This document shows, piece by piece, positions 15,679-24,697 of a stretch of 64,000 bases of DNA. The notes below the pieces were generated by a model. The model ran no database searches and was not told the origin of the DNA. It was given only the letters and a program-made list of their open reading frames with translations. Positions within the stretch are counted from its first letter, which is position 1. Each line of letters opens with the position of its first letter. The translations under genes were made by a program, and so were the position numbers. Origin of the DNA: an uncultured Pseudoflavonifractor sp. (GTDB lineage: Bacteria; Bacillota; Clostridia; Oscillospirales; Oscillospiraceae). The stretch is from contig NZ_CALXGI010000007.1 of NCBI RefSeq assembly GCF_944387805.1, positions 18,043 through 82,042 of the forward strand, given 5' to 3'.

Positions 15679-18465
15679 ATGGAAGCGTTTGAGCTGAAAA
15701 AGGGATTCTATTTCACCGGCGCCATTGACCACAACCTGCGTGTGTTCGACATCATCATGTACACCGAGTTCGGCACCACCTACAACTCCTATGTCCTCAA
15801 GACCGGCAAGCACACCGTGCTCTTTGAGACCGCCAAGGCCAAGTGCTGCGAGGACTGGCTGAAGAAGGTAGGGGAGATCACCCCCATCGAAGAGGTGGAC
15901 TACCTGGTGGTCAGCCACACCGAGCCCGACCACTCGGGCAGCATTGAGCGGCTGCTGGACCTGAATCCCCGGCTGAAGATTGTGGCCACCGGCTGCGCCC
16001 TTGGATTCCTGAAGGAGATTGTCAACAAGGACTTCTACTCCATCGCCGTCAAGGACGGTCAGACCCTGGAGCTGGACGGCAAGACCCTGGAGTTCATCGT
16101 GGCTCCCAACCTCCACTGGCCCGACACCATGTACACCTACATCCGGGAGGACAAGACCCTGGTGACCTGCGACTCCTTCGGCTCCCACTACGCCATGGAC
16201 GAGGTGGTGGCCAGCAAGGTCACCGACCAGGAGGGCTATCTCCGGGCCACCAAGTACTATTTTGACTGCATCATCGGGCCCTACAAGCGCTTTATGCTCT
16301 CCGCCCTCAAGCGGGTGCGCCAGCTGGACCTGGACATGATCTGCCCCGGTCACGGCCCGGTGCTGGACTGCAATATCCCCTGGATGCTGGACACCTACGA
16401 GGAGTGGTCCACCGTCATCAACCCCAACCCCAGGACCACGGTCATCATCCCCTATGTCAGCGCCTACGGCTATACCGCCAAGCTGGCCCAGGCCATCGCC
16501 CAGGGCATCAAGGAGAGCGGGGACATCGACGTGCGCACCTATGACATGGTGGAGGCCGACGCCGCCAAGGTGGCTGAGGAGCTTCAGTACGCCGACGGCT
16601 TCCTGCTGGGCACCCCCACCATTGTGGGCGAGGCCCTCAAGCCCATCTGGGATCTGACCACCGGCATGTTCGCCACCACCCACGGCGGCAAGCTGGCCAG
16701 CGCCTTCGGCAGCTACGGCTGGAGCGGCGAGGGCGTGCCCCACATCATGGAGCGGCTCAAGCAGCTGAAGATGAAGACGGTGGAGCCCTTCCGGGTCCGC
16801 TTTAAGCCCAGCGAGGGCCAGCTGGAGCAGGCCAGGGAGTTCGGCCAGAATTTCGGCCGGACTCTGCTGGAGAACCAGAAGCCGGTCAAGCGGGCACCCG
16901 CCCGGAAGGTAAAGTGCAAGGTGTGCGGCGCTGTGTTCGACGAGGGTATGGACGTGTGCCCCGTGTGCAAGGTGGGCCCCGAGTTCTTCGTGCCCCTGGA
17001 CCAGGAGGCCGCCCCCGCCGCCCCCAAGGCCGGGGAGAAGGTGCGCTGCAAAATCTGCGGCGCCGTGTTCGACGGCTCCAAGGAGCGCTGCCCGGTGTGC
17101 GGCGTGGGGCCGGAGTACTACGTCAAGCTGGATGAGCAGAAGGCTTCCGCCCCCAGGAGCGGCCGCAAGCTGGTGAAGTGCCTGGTGTGCGGCGAGATTT
17201 TCGACGCCTCGCTGGACACCTGCCCGGTGTGCGGCGTGGGCCGGGACAAGTTTGTGGAGGTGGAGGAGGAGACGATCACCTTCCGCAACGATACACAGAA
17301 CAGCTATGTCATCCTGGGCAACGGCTGCGCCGGCGTCAGCGCGGCGGAGGCCATCCGGGAGCGGGACAAGACAGGCCGCATCCTCCTCATCTCCAACGAG
17401 GGCCCCGCCTACCAGCGTCCCATGCTCACCAAGGCCATGCTCTCCGGCCTCACTGAGGAGCAGATGGCCCTCCATCCCGCCGGCTGGTACGAGGCCAACA
17501 ATATCGTGCAGATTCTGGGCCGCCAGGTTATCTCCGTGGACACGGAGCGCAAAACCGTCACCCTGGACGGCGGAAACGCCCTGCCCTATACCAAGCTCAT
17601 CTTCGCTCTGGGCAGTGAGTGCTTTATCCCGCCCATCCCCGGCCATGACAAGGAGGGCGTGGTGGCCATCCGCCGCATCGGCGACGTGGAGAAAATCCAG
17701 GCCATGGGCGGCGCCCTCAGGCAGGCCGTGGTCATTGGCGGCGGCGTGCTGGGGCTGGAGGCAGCCTGGGAGCTGCGCAAGGCCAAGTGTGAGGTGACCG
17801 TGTTGGAGCTGGCGCCCCAGCTCATGGGCCGTCAGCTGGACGACGCGGCGGCGCAGCTGCTGCTCAGGCAGTGCGGCAAGGTGGGCGTCCGGGTGGAGAC
17901 CGGCGTACAGATTGCCGCCATCGAGGGCGACGGCAGGGTGACCGGCGTGAAGCTGGGCACCGGCGAGGTCATCCCCGCCGACCTGGTGGTGGTGTCCTGC
18001 GGCGTCCGGGCCAACACCGCCGTGGCCAAGGCTGCCGGTGTGGAGACCGACCGGGCCATTGTGGTCAGCGAGACTATGGAGACCAATCTGCCCGGCGTAT
18101 ACGCCTGCGGCGACTGCGCCCAGTTCCAGGGGGTCAACTTCGCCCTCTGGCCCGAGGCCCAGGAGCAGGGCAAGGTGGCCGGCGCCTGTGCTACCGGCGA
18201 CCTGGCCGCTTACAAGCCCATCTCTCCCATCCTGGCCTTCCACGGCATGGACACTGAGCTCTTCTCCCTGGGCGACCCGGGCAAGGCCCCCGGCGTAGCC
18301 TATCAGACCGTAGAGATTCGGGATGACGTTCAGGGGCATCTGGAGCGGTATTACTTCACCGGCGGCCGCCTGTGCGGCGTGATTCTGGTGGGCGACCTGT
18401 CCAAAATGGCGGATATGATCAAGGCCGTGGAGGAGAAGCGGCCCATGTCCAAGTTCTTCGCTTAA
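15679..18465 (+). CDS. Flavodiiron protein fused to three rubredoxin domains and an NADH:rubredoxin reductase
   Basis: One 928-residue chain carries a complete electron-transfer path. Residues 1-250 are the beta-lactamase-like diiron domain with HTEPDH (His80, Glu82, Asp84, His85). About 255-395 is a flavodoxin domain. Three short-spacer rubredoxin modules follow at Cys413/416/427/430, Cys457/460/471/474 and Cys501/504/515/518, evenly spaced by 44 residues. Residues ~535-928 are a pyridine-nucleotide disulfide reductase-type NADH:rubredoxin oxidoreductase (GNGCAGVSAAEAI and VVIGGGVLGLEAAWEL FAD/NAD loops). The family reduces O2 to water or NO to N2O, protecting anaerobes. Fusions of core, rubredoxin and reductase are described as one flavodiiron class; three tandem rubredoxins is unusual. 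The start has GAAAGGA about 10 bp upstream. It follows an XRE regulator gene. Confidence 0.92.
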   Translation: MEAFELKKGFYFTGAIDHNLRVFDIIMYTEFGTTYNSYVLKTGKHTVLFETAKAKCCEDWLKKVGEITPIEEVDYLVVSHTEPDHSGSIERLLDLNPRLKIVATGCALGFLKEIVNKDFYSIAVKDGQTLELDGKTLEFIVAPNLHWPDTMYTYIREDKTLVTCDSFGSHYAMDEVVASKVTDQEGYLRATKYYFDCIIGPYKRFMLSALKRVRQLDLDMICPGHGPVLDCNIPWMLDTYEEWSTVINPNPRTTVIIPYVSAYGYTAKLAQAIAQGIKESGDIDVRTYDMVEADAAKVAEELQYADGFLLGTPTIVGEALKPIWDLTTGMFATTHGGKLASAFGSYGWSGEGVPHIMERLKQLKMKTVEPFRVRFKPSEGQLEQAREFGQNFGRTLLENQKPVKRAPARKVKCKVCGAVFDEGMDVCPVCKVGPEFFVPLDQEAAPAAPKAGEKVRCKICGAVFDGSKERCPVCGVGPEYYVKLDEQKASAPRSGRKLVKCLVCGEIFDASLDTCPVCGVGRDKFVEVEEETITFRNDTQNSYVILGNGCAGVSAAEAIRERDKTGRILLISNEGPAYQRPMLTKAMLSGLTEEQMALHPAGWYEANNIVQILGRQVISVDTERKTVTLDGGNALPYTKLIFALGSECFIPPIPGHDKEGVVAIRRIGDVEKIQAMGGALRQAVVIGGGVLGLEAAWELRKAKCEVTVLELAPQLMGRQLDDAAAQLLLRQCGKVGVRVETGVQIAAIEGDGRVTGVKLGTGEVIPADLVVVSCGVRANTAVAKAAGVETDRAIVVSETMETNLPGVYACGDCAQFQGVNFALWPEAQEQGKVAGACATGDLAAYKPISPILAFHGMDTELFSLGDPGKAPGVAYQTVEIRDDVQGHLERYYFTGGRLCGVILVGDLSKMADMIKAVEEKRPMSKFFA

Positions 18466-18484
18466 ACAGAAAAGAGGGAAAATG

Positions 18485-18513
18485 GGGGCCGGGGGCTTTA
18501 TGCCTCCGGCCCC
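18485..18513 (+). terminator. Hairpin after the flavodiiron gene
   Basis: Arms 18485-18496 and 18502-18513 pair with one mismatch around a TTTAT loop. No T-run follows, so termination is likely weak. Confidence 0.45.
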
Positions 18514-18535
18514 TGCTCTGACCGGGCGGCAATTG

Positions 18536-18564
18536 TTGCGCAGCGGACAGGGAAATGGTATGAT
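18536..18564 (+). promoter_or_regulatory. Promoter of the second two-component operon
   Basis: TTGCGC (18536-18541), 17-bp spacer and TATGAT (18559-18564), 115 bp upstream of the regulator start. Confidence 0.55.
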
Positions 18565-18679
18565 AATGGCTGAGGGATAAACCGCGAATCAGTCTATTTG
18601 CGCGGCGGCAGCCGCGCGATTCCATAAAGCGGCTGCATTATGATGCAAGAAACAAATACCGATGGGGGAGGCGGCAGCT

Positions 18680-19390
18680 ATGATACGGATTGCCCTGGTG
18701 GAGGATGAGGAGAGCTACGTGGCGACTCTCCAGTCGTTCCTTGCCCGTTACGAGCGGGAGCGGGGGGAGCGGCTTCAGATCACCGTCTTTTCCGACGGAG
18801 ACGAGATTGCCCTGGGCTACAAGAGCGAGTACGACGTGATTCTCATGGATATTGAGATGCGCTTCATGGACGGCATGACCGCCGCCGAGGAGATTCGGAA
18901 GGTGGACCCGGAGGTGATCATCATCTTTATCACCAACTCCCCCCAGTACGCCATTAAGGGCTACGCGGTGGATGCTCTGGACTATGTGCTCAAGCCTCTG
19001 ACCTATTTCGCCTTCTCGCAGCGGATTGACCGGGCTCTGGAGCGGCTGGGCAACCGGGCGCAGAAGTACCTGATGGTCAACATGCGGGGGGGCACCAGAA
19101 AGCTGGACGTATCCCGGCTGTGGTTTGTGGAGGTGCGGGATCACGACCTTATCTACCATACCGACGAGGGGTGCATCACCACCACCGGCACCATGCGGGA
19201 GGCGGAGAAGGCCCTGGAGGGGTGCTCCTTTTTCCGCTGTAATAAGGGATATCTGGTGAATCTGGAGCATGTGGATGCCATCCGGGAGGACAACGCCATT
19301 GTCCACGGGGAGACGGTGCAGGTGAGCCGGGCGAAGAAAAAGGCCTTTCTGGACGCCCTGAACAATTACCTGGGCGAGGTGAGCAAATGA
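18680..19390 (+). CDS. LytTR-family response regulator (second copy)
   Basis: This 236-residue regulator has receiver acidic residues EDE (8-10), phosphoacceptor Asp57 in ILMDIEMRFMDGM, and a LytTR domain (KLDVSRLWFVEVRDHDL, FFRCNKGYLVNLEHVD). It is a close paralogue of the protein at 8629-9342. ATG 18680 is chosen because GGGGGAGG stands about 10 bp upstream. Its stop overlaps the kinase start by 4 bp (ATGA). Confidence 0.88.
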   Translation: MIRIALVEDEESYVATLQSFLARYERERGERLQITVFSDGDEIALGYKSEYDVILMDIEMRFMDGMTAAEEIRKVDPEVIIIFITNSPQYAIKGYAVDALDYVLKPLTYFAFSQRIDRALERLGNRAQKYLMVNMRGGTRKLDVSRLWFVEVRDHDLIYHTDEGCITTTGTMREAEKALEGCSFFRCNKGYLVNLEHVDAIREDNAIVHGETVQVSRAKKKAFLDALNNYLGEVSK

Positions 19391-20718
19391 ACGGGGAGCT
19401 GCTGGGCAATATCCCGCGGATTCACACCGCCTTGGCCGAGTGGCTTGCCTGCATGGTCTGTGTGGTCCAGCTGCCCAAACGCTTCCGGGGTCCTAAGCTG
19501 TGGGCGGCCGCAGGGGGCGCGCTGGTGCTGATGTGCGCGTTTCTGGAGCTGACAGGCGGACTGCCCGTGGGCTGGTTCCTGCCCTGCATCGGCGTCTCCG
19601 CGCTGATGATGTTCGGCCTTTTGGCGCTGTGCTGCCGGATTCCGCTGAAAAATGCGGCTTACTGCTGTGTCCGTGCCTTTGTCGTTGCGGAGTTTGCCGC
19701 CTCACTGGAGTGGCAGCTGTACAGCTACTACTGGTCTTTTGCGGGAAATAGGCAGGCAGCGGACTATCTGATGCGCTGGGTGTTTTTGATCGGCACCTAT
19801 CTTGCGGTGTTCGGGCTGGTCTATCTGCTGGACACGCGGCGGAGAAACAGCGATGTGGCGCTCCAGGACGCCCAGCTGACCACAGGAGAGCTGTGGTCCT
19901 CCATTGCCATCGGGGCGGCCATTTACGGCCTGAGCAACCTGAGCTATGTGACGGAGAACACCCCCTTCTCCGGCCAGGGCGTCTATGAGATTTTCAATAT
20001 CCGCACCCTGGTGGATCTGGGGGGGATTGCGATTCTCTATGCCTACCATGTCCAGCTCTCCGAACTCCACGCCCGGCGGGAGGTGGACGCCCTGCAAAAT
20101 GTGCTCCATGCCCAGTACACCCAGTACCAGCAGAGCCAGGAGAGCATTGAGATCATCAACCGGAAGTACCACGACCTGAAGCACCAAATCGCGGTTCTCC
20201 GGTCTGAGGCGGATACGGAGAAGAAAAACGCCTATCTGGACCAGATGGAGGAGGAGATCAAGGCCTACGAGGCCCAGAACAAGACGGGCAACCAGGTGCT
20301 GGATACTGTGCTCACCAGCAAGAGCCTCTACTGCCAGCAGCACGATATCAGTATGACCTGCGTGGTGGACGGCACACTGGTGAATTTTATGGACGAGATG
20401 GACCTGTGCACTCTCTTTGGCAATGCCCTGGATAACGCCATCGAGAGCGTGGAAAAGGTGCAGGACCTGGAGAAGCGGCTGATTCACCTGTCGGTGGCCC
20501 GGCAGAAGGGCTTTGTCCATATCCGGCTGGAGAACACCTACGTGGGGGACCTGAAGTTTGAAGGCGATCTGCCGGTTACCACTAAGGCAGACAGCCGGAA
20601 TCACGGTTACGGCCTGAAGAGCATCCGCCAGACGGCAAAAAAATACGGAGGCTCCGCCACGGTTGCCGCCAAGGGCGAGTGGTTTGAACTGCGCGTGCTG
20701 CTCCCATTAAATGAATAA
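19387..20718 (+). CDS. GHKL sensor histidine kinase, AgrC-like (second copy)
   Basis: This 443-residue kinase has six or seven N-terminal membrane helices (about residues 14-225), a coiled coil and the H-box NRKYHDLKHQ (His262). Its GHKL ATPase domain carries FGNALDNAIESV and GYGLKSIRQTA. Layout and motifs parallel the kinase at 7348-8628, indicating a duplicated system. Translation is coupled to the regulator by a 4-bp overlap. No pheromone-processing gene is nearby. A small peptide gene at 20950 lies downstream, but a link is speculative. Confidence 0.87.
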   Translation: MNGELLGNIPRIHTALAEWLACMVCVVQLPKRFRGPKLWAAAGGALVLMCAFLELTGGLPVGWFLPCIGVSALMMFGLLALCCRIPLKNAAYCCVRAFVVAEFAASLEWQLYSYYWSFAGNRQAADYLMRWVFLIGTYLAVFGLVYLLDTRRRNSDVALQDAQLTTGELWSSIAIGAAIYGLSNLSYVTENTPFSGQGVYEIFNIRTLVDLGGIAILYAYHVQLSELHARREVDALQNVLHAQYTQYQQSQESIEIINRKYHDLKHQIAVLRSEADTEKKNAYLDQMEEEIKAYEAQNKTGNQVLDTVLTSKSLYCQQHDISMTCVVDGTLVNFMDEMDLCTLFGNALDNAIESVEKVQDLEKRLIHLSVARQKGFVHIRLENTYVGDLKFEGDLPVTTKADSRNHGYGLKSIRQTAKKYGGSATVAAKGEWFELRVLLPLNE

Positions 20719-20731
20719 TTAAAACAGTATG

Positions 20732-20776
20732 TCAGCCCGGACTTGGCGGAACGCCTAAAAAGTCCGGGCTGATTTT
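20732..20776 (+). terminator. Terminator of the second two-component operon
   Basis: A 13-bp perfect stem (20732-20744 with 20760-20772) is followed by TTTT. Confidence 0.85.
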
Positions 20777-21212
20777 CATCTATTAAGTCAATATTACATG
20801 TTAAATGCGGCCTGAAAATGACCGTTTGCGCAAAAAAAGTTTAAAATACAGATATTTGAGATATACTTGGGCCAATAAAAATTGGGAAAGGAGGAGAAGG
20901 CAGCAACTGCCGGGAAGGAAAAACAAGTGATAGAGATAAGGAGGGCTTTATGAAGAGAAACGCGAAACGCATACTCTGCGGCGCACTGACGGCGGCCTGT
21001 TTTTTCTGTACAGGCGGAGAGTGGCAGATTATATAAAAACACTGCCGTACCTTTTGGCTATTTAGTGCATCAGGGCGGCGGCTTACGGGAGAAAAACGAC
21101 TGTTCACGGGCACGGTATTTCAAGCGCAAAAATTTGTGCTACTCTTATATCTGAAAAAGCGGTGCCGGCGGAGGGCCGGGCCGTGAAGAACCAGGTAAAG
21201 GGGAAGATAGAT
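20777..21212. other. AT-rich intergenic stretch before the GH2 gene
   Basis: It contains one small peptide frame (20950-21036), a TATACT box at 20862-20867 without a clear -35 partner and a short GGCAG/CTGCC hairpin at about 20900. From 21037 to 21212 I see no gene. It may be the remains of a deleted gene. Confidence 0.4.
20950..21036 (+). CDS. Possible 28-residue secreted peptide or truncated signal-peptide gene
   Basis: A perfect AAGGAGG stands 6 bp before an ATG that opens a 28-codon frame starting MKRNAKRILCGALTAAC and ending GGEWQII. The charged start and hydrophobic core with three Cys look like a signal peptide cut short. It could be the relic of a secreted protein gene that lost its body, or a real small peptide. 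It lies after the AgrC/AgrA-like pair, but it lacks the layout of known AgrD pheromones. Confidence 0.4.
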   Translation: MKRNAKRILCGALTAACFFCTGGEWQII

Positions 21213-23600
21213 TTGACAAAGCGTATTCCGTGGAACAATGACTGGGCGTTTACCGAGAATTTTGACGAGGCATTTCTCAACGGAGCAGGGGAGTGCGCCG
21301 TGGTACGGCTGCCCCACACATGCAAAATGCTGCCCTTCCACTATGCCGACGAGCACGATTACCAGATGGTGTGCGGTTACCGCCGCAGCTTTGACGTGCC
21401 GGAGGCGTGGAAGGGCAAGCGGCTGTTCCTCACCTTTGAGGGTGCGGCCCACCAGGCCACCGTGTTTGTCAACGGCAGGGAGGCGGCCAGCCACGCCTGC
21501 GGCTATACCGCCTTCACCGTGGAGCTGACCGGGCTGGTGGAGTACGGGAAGGAGAACACGGTAACAGTACGGCTGGACACCCGGGAGAGCCTGGACCAGC
21601 CCCCCTTCGGCCACGTCATTGACTACATGACCTTCGGCGGCCTGTACCGGGAGGCGTACCTGGAAGTGAAGGAGCCCGCCTTCCTGTCCGATGTGTTTGT
21701 CCGCACCCCTGAGCTGGACAAGGCGCTGGTGGATCTGACGGTGGAGGACAGCGGCCTGGCAGATACAGTGGGCCTGACCATCCTGGACAGCGCGGGCCAT
21801 ACCGTCTTTACCGGCGCAGCCAGGGCGGCGGAGACAATCACCGATTTTGCCTGCCCGGTGCCCGGCGCACAGTCCTGGTCCCCCGACAGCCCCGCACTCT
21901 ACACCCTGGAGGCCGCTTTGAAGGATGCCGCGGGGACGGTTCTGGACGTAAAACGGGTCCGCTTTGGCTTCCGCACCGCCCGGTTTGAGAAAAACGGTTT
22001 CTTCCTCAACGGGAAAAAGCTGAAAATCCGGGGCCTGAACCGGCACCAGAGTTACCCCTACGTGGGCTACGCCATGCCCGCCTCGGTCCAGCGCCACGAC
22101 GCGGAAATTCTCAAGTATGAGCTCCAGTGCAACGCAGTCCGCACCAGCCACTACCCCCAGTCCCACCACTTCCTGGACGCCTGCGACGAGCTGGGCCTGC
22201 TGGTGTTCACCGAGATCCCCGGCTGGCAGCACATCGGCGGCGAGCACTGGAAGGATGTGGCCTGTGACAATACCCGGGACATGGTGCTCCAGTACCGCAA
22301 CCATCCCTCCATCATCCTGTGGGGCGTGCGCATCAACGAGTCTCAGGACGACGACCCCTTCTATGCACGCACCAACGCTATCGCCCATGAGCTGGACCCC
22401 TCCCGTCAGACCAGCGGCGTGCGGTACATCTGGAAGAGCAGCCTGCTGGAAGATGTGTACTCCTTCAACGACTTCTCCCACGCCGGAAACAACGCCGGAC
22501 TGCTGCCCAAGTGGCTCATCTCCCCGGGCAAGGAGAAGGGGTATCTTATCAGCGAATATAACGGCCACATGTACCCCACCAAGACCTTTGACACCGCCGC
22601 CAACCGGCTGGATCACGCCCTTCGCCACGCCACAGTGCTGGACGCCATCTGCGGCCGGGACGAGGTGGCCGGCGGCTTTGCCTGGTGCATGGCCGACTAC
22701 TACACCCACGGCGACTTCGGATCCGGCGACCGCATCTGCTACCACGGCGTACTGGACATGTTCCGCAACCACAAGCTGGCCGCGGCGGTATACGCCTCCG
22801 CCGGGGACGGCGCGCCGGTGCTGGCAGTGGGTTCTGAGATGGATATCGGCGACTATCCTGCCGGCAGTATTGGCGACAACTATATCTTCACCAACGCCGA
22901 CTTTGTCCGGGTCTGGCGGGACGACCGCCAGCTGGGAGAGTACCGCCCCACCAGTAAGCGGTGGAAGAACCTGAAGCACCCGCCCATCCCCTTCAACGAC
23001 ACCATTGGCGACGCCATTGAGAAGGGGGAGGGGTGGAGCCACCGCAAGGCTGAGGCCATCAAGGACTCCCTGCTGGCGATCCAGCGGTACGGCGTGAAGA
23101 TTCCGGTGAAGTATATCCTCAAGACCGGCCTGCGGGCAGTGCGCTACCTGGCCGGGCCGGGCACCTTCTCCCGCCTGTACGCCAAGTACATTGAGAACTG
23201 GGGGACCTCAGCGCCGGTGTACCGTTTCCAGGCGGTAAAGGACGGCAAGGTGGTGGCCGAGATTTCCAAGTCCTCCAACGCCAGACTGAGCCTGTCTGTT
23301 AACGCCAGCTCCACCGACCTCACCGAGGGGGACACTTACGATGTCGCTGCCGTCCGGATACACATCGTGGATGAGAACGGCTCCACCGCCCCCTACGCTC
23401 AGCTGCCTGTCCGCTTGGAGGTGAGCGGTCCTCTGGAGCTTATCGGCCCCGACACCATCTGCTCCGACGGCGGCATGTGCGGCACCTATGTCAGGACCAC
23501 CGGCCAGACGGGCGCCGCCACCCTGCGCATCACCGCCCCCCAGACCCAGCCGGTGGAGCTGACCTTCCAGGTGAAGGCAGCTTCTGCCGGCAGAGACTGA
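21213..23600 (+). CDS. Glycoside hydrolase family 2 protein
   Basis: This 795-residue protein has the GH2 order: an N-terminal sugar-binding jelly roll (about 1-150, with GYRRSFDVP and DYMTFGGLYREA), an Ig-like domain, then a TIM barrel. Catalytic acid/base Glu376 is in RINESQDD and the nucleophile Glu448 in SEYNGH. C-terminal Ig-like domains follow (about 640-795). It has no signal peptide and so is cytosolic. A TTG start at 21213 is preferred because AAAGGGGAAG lies just upstream; a GTG at 21162 lacks a site. Family members are beta-galactosidases, beta-glucuronidases or beta-mannosidases. The usual NEP or GNES is RINES here, so the sugar is unresolved. Confidence 0.85.
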   Translation: MTKRIPWNNDWAFTENFDEAFLNGAGECAVVRLPHTCKMLPFHYADEHDYQMVCGYRRSFDVPEAWKGKRLFLTFEGAAHQATVFVNGREAASHACGYTAFTVELTGLVEYGKENTVTVRLDTRESLDQPPFGHVIDYMTFGGLYREAYLEVKEPAFLSDVFVRTPELDKALVDLTVEDSGLADTVGLTILDSAGHTVFTGAARAAETITDFACPVPGAQSWSPDSPALYTLEAALKDAAGTVLDVKRVRFGFRTARFEKNGFFLNGKKLKIRGLNRHQSYPYVGYAMPASVQRHDAEILKYELQCNAVRTSHYPQSHHFLDACDELGLLVFTEIPGWQHIGGEHWKDVACDNTRDMVLQYRNHPSIILWGVRINESQDDDPFYARTNAIAHELDPSRQTSGVRYIWKSSLLEDVYSFNDFSHAGNNAGLLPKWLISPGKEKGYLISEYNGHMYPTKTFDTAANRLDHALRHATVLDAICGRDEVAGGFAWCMADYYTHGDFGSGDRICYHGVLDMFRNHKLAAAVYASAGDGAPVLAVGSEMDIGDYPAGSIGDNYIFTNADFVRVWRDDRQLGEYRPTSKRWKNLKHPPIPFNDTIGDAIEKGEGWSHRKAEAIKDSLLAIQRYGVKIPVKYILKTGLRAVRYLAGPGTFSRLYAKYIENWGTSAPVYRFQAVKDGKVVAEISKSSNARLSLSVNASSTDLTEGDTYDVAAVRIHIVDENGSTAPYAQLPVRLEVSGPLELIGPDTICSDGGMCGTYVRTTGQTGAATLRITAPQTQPVELTFQVKAASAGRD

Positions 23601-23631
23601 ACAGGGTATCGAACCTGCATACAAAACAGAA

Positions 23632-23660
23632 AGCCCGGCTTCCCATTGGGAAGCCGGGCT
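23632..23660. terminator. Bidirectional terminator between GH2 and pflA
   Basis: A perfect 13-bp stem with an ATT loop (23632-23644, 23648-23660) is flanked by A-rich and T-rich sequence on opposite sides. It serves both converging genes. Confidence 0.8.
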
Positions 23661-23668
23661 GTTGCTGT

Positions 23669-24427
23669 TTATTTCCGCATTTCGTTTCTGGCCTGCCGGA
23701 GTTCGGTCAGAATAACGTCCCGGGCGGCCCGGGCCTTGTCCTTGTCCATAGCAGGCACGCCGGCGAGGGGGTAGGGGATGCCCAAGGCCTCATACTTGGC
23801 CGCCCCCATAGTGTGGTAAGGCAGCACCTCCAGTCCCCTCAGGTTCCGGAAAGGGGCGATAAGCCTGCCCAGGGCCTTCAGTTCCTCCGGCGTGTCGGTG
23901 AGGCCGGGCACCACCACGTGGCGTATTACCATGGGCACCCTGGCCCGATCCAGAGCCTGAGCGAAGGAGAGCACCGGGGACTGCTCCTGTCCGGTAAGGC
24001 GACGGTGGCCCTCCGGGCTGGCGTGCTTCACATCCAGCAGCACCAGGTCGGTGACGGAGAAGAGAGCGTCAAATTCCCCCTGCCGGCCGGGCCGGTAAAC
24101 GATGCCCGAGGTGTCCAGACAGGTATGGATGTCCCGCTCCCTGGCCGCAGTGAACAGGGCCGTGAGAAAGGGCAGCTGGAGCAGGGGCTCACCGCCGGTG
24201 GCGGTGATGCCCCCCTGACGGTAGAAGCCCCTGTTCCGCTCATAGGCGGTCAGCAGCTCATCCACTGTCATCTCCGTGCCGCCCCCGGTGCTCCAGGTGT
24301 CCGGGTTGTGGCAGTAGAGGCAGCGCATGGGGCAGCCCTGGAAGAACATCACGAAGCGGACGCCCGGGCCGTCCACCGTGCCGAAGCTCTCCACCGAGTG
24401 GATGCGGCCGGTGTCACATGCGCTCAT
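23669..24427 (-). CDS. pflA: Pyruvate formate-lyase activating enzyme (radical SAM)
   Basis: The 252-residue protein has the radical-SAM cluster motif CPMRCLYC (Cys32, Cys36, Cys39) behind the activase hallmark [11 protein letters not shown], plus a glycine-rich [13 protein letters not shown]-binding segment. It abstracts a hydrogen from a glycine to create the glycyl radical of its partner. It starts inside the end of the separate glycyl-radical-domain gene (14-bp overlap), so all three pfl genes are one operon. Here the substrate glycine would sit in that small protein rather than in the large subunit. Confidence 0.93.
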   Translation of the reverse strand: MSACDTGRIHSVESFGTVDGPGVRFVMFFQGCPMRCLYCHNPDTWSTGGGTEMTVDELLTAYERNRGFYRQGGITATGGEPLLQLPFLTALFTAARERDIHTCLDTSGIVYRPGRQGEFDALFSVTDLVLLDVKHASPEGHRRLTGQEQSPVLSFAQALDRARVPMVIRHVVVPGLTDTPEELKALGRLIAPFRNLRGLEVLPYHTMGAAKYEALGIPYPLAGVPAMDKDKARAARDVILTELRQARNEMRK

Positions 24428-24656
24428 GGAAGGTGCGGGCGATGACCTCGTCCTGCTGCTCCCTGGTCAGCTTGTGGAAGTTGACCGCGTAGCCGGACAC
24501 CCGAACGGTGAGCTGGGGGTACTTTTCCGGGTGGGCCTGGGCGTCCAGCAGGGTCTCCTTGGTGAACACATTGACGTTCAGGTGGTGGCCGCCCTTTTCG
24601 GCGTAGCCGTCCAGCAGGGAGACCAGGTTGTCAATCTGGGAATCGGTGACGTTCAT
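24414..24656 (-). CDS. Stand-alone glycyl-radical domain of pyruvate formate-lyase (GrcA-like)
   Basis: This 80-residue protein corresponds to the C-terminal glycyl-radical domain of PFL. The signature [10 protein letters not shown] places the radical-bearing Gly55. The upstream half ([21 protein letters not shown]) matches the segment preceding it in full-length PFL. It has its own AAAGGAG and ATG, 41 bp after the stop of the large PFL gene, so it is not a simple frameshift. In E. coli a homologous small protein (GrcA/YfiD) rescues damaged PFL; here no intact full-length PFL is visible in the window, so it should be a regular subunit. Confidence 0.9.
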   Translation of the reverse strand: MNVTDSQIDNLVSLLDGYAEKGGHHLNVNVFTKETLLDAQAHPEKYPQLTVRVSGYAVNFHKLTREQQDEVIARTFHERM

Positions 24657-24697
24657 GAAACGTTGCTCCTTTCGGGGATGGGATGTGAAAAACAGGG

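Noticed and set aside
15412..18339. Long minus-strand frame opposite the flavodiiron gene
   Set aside because: Codon-bias shadow; no start site or domain, and the plus strand is a clear multi-domain enzyme.
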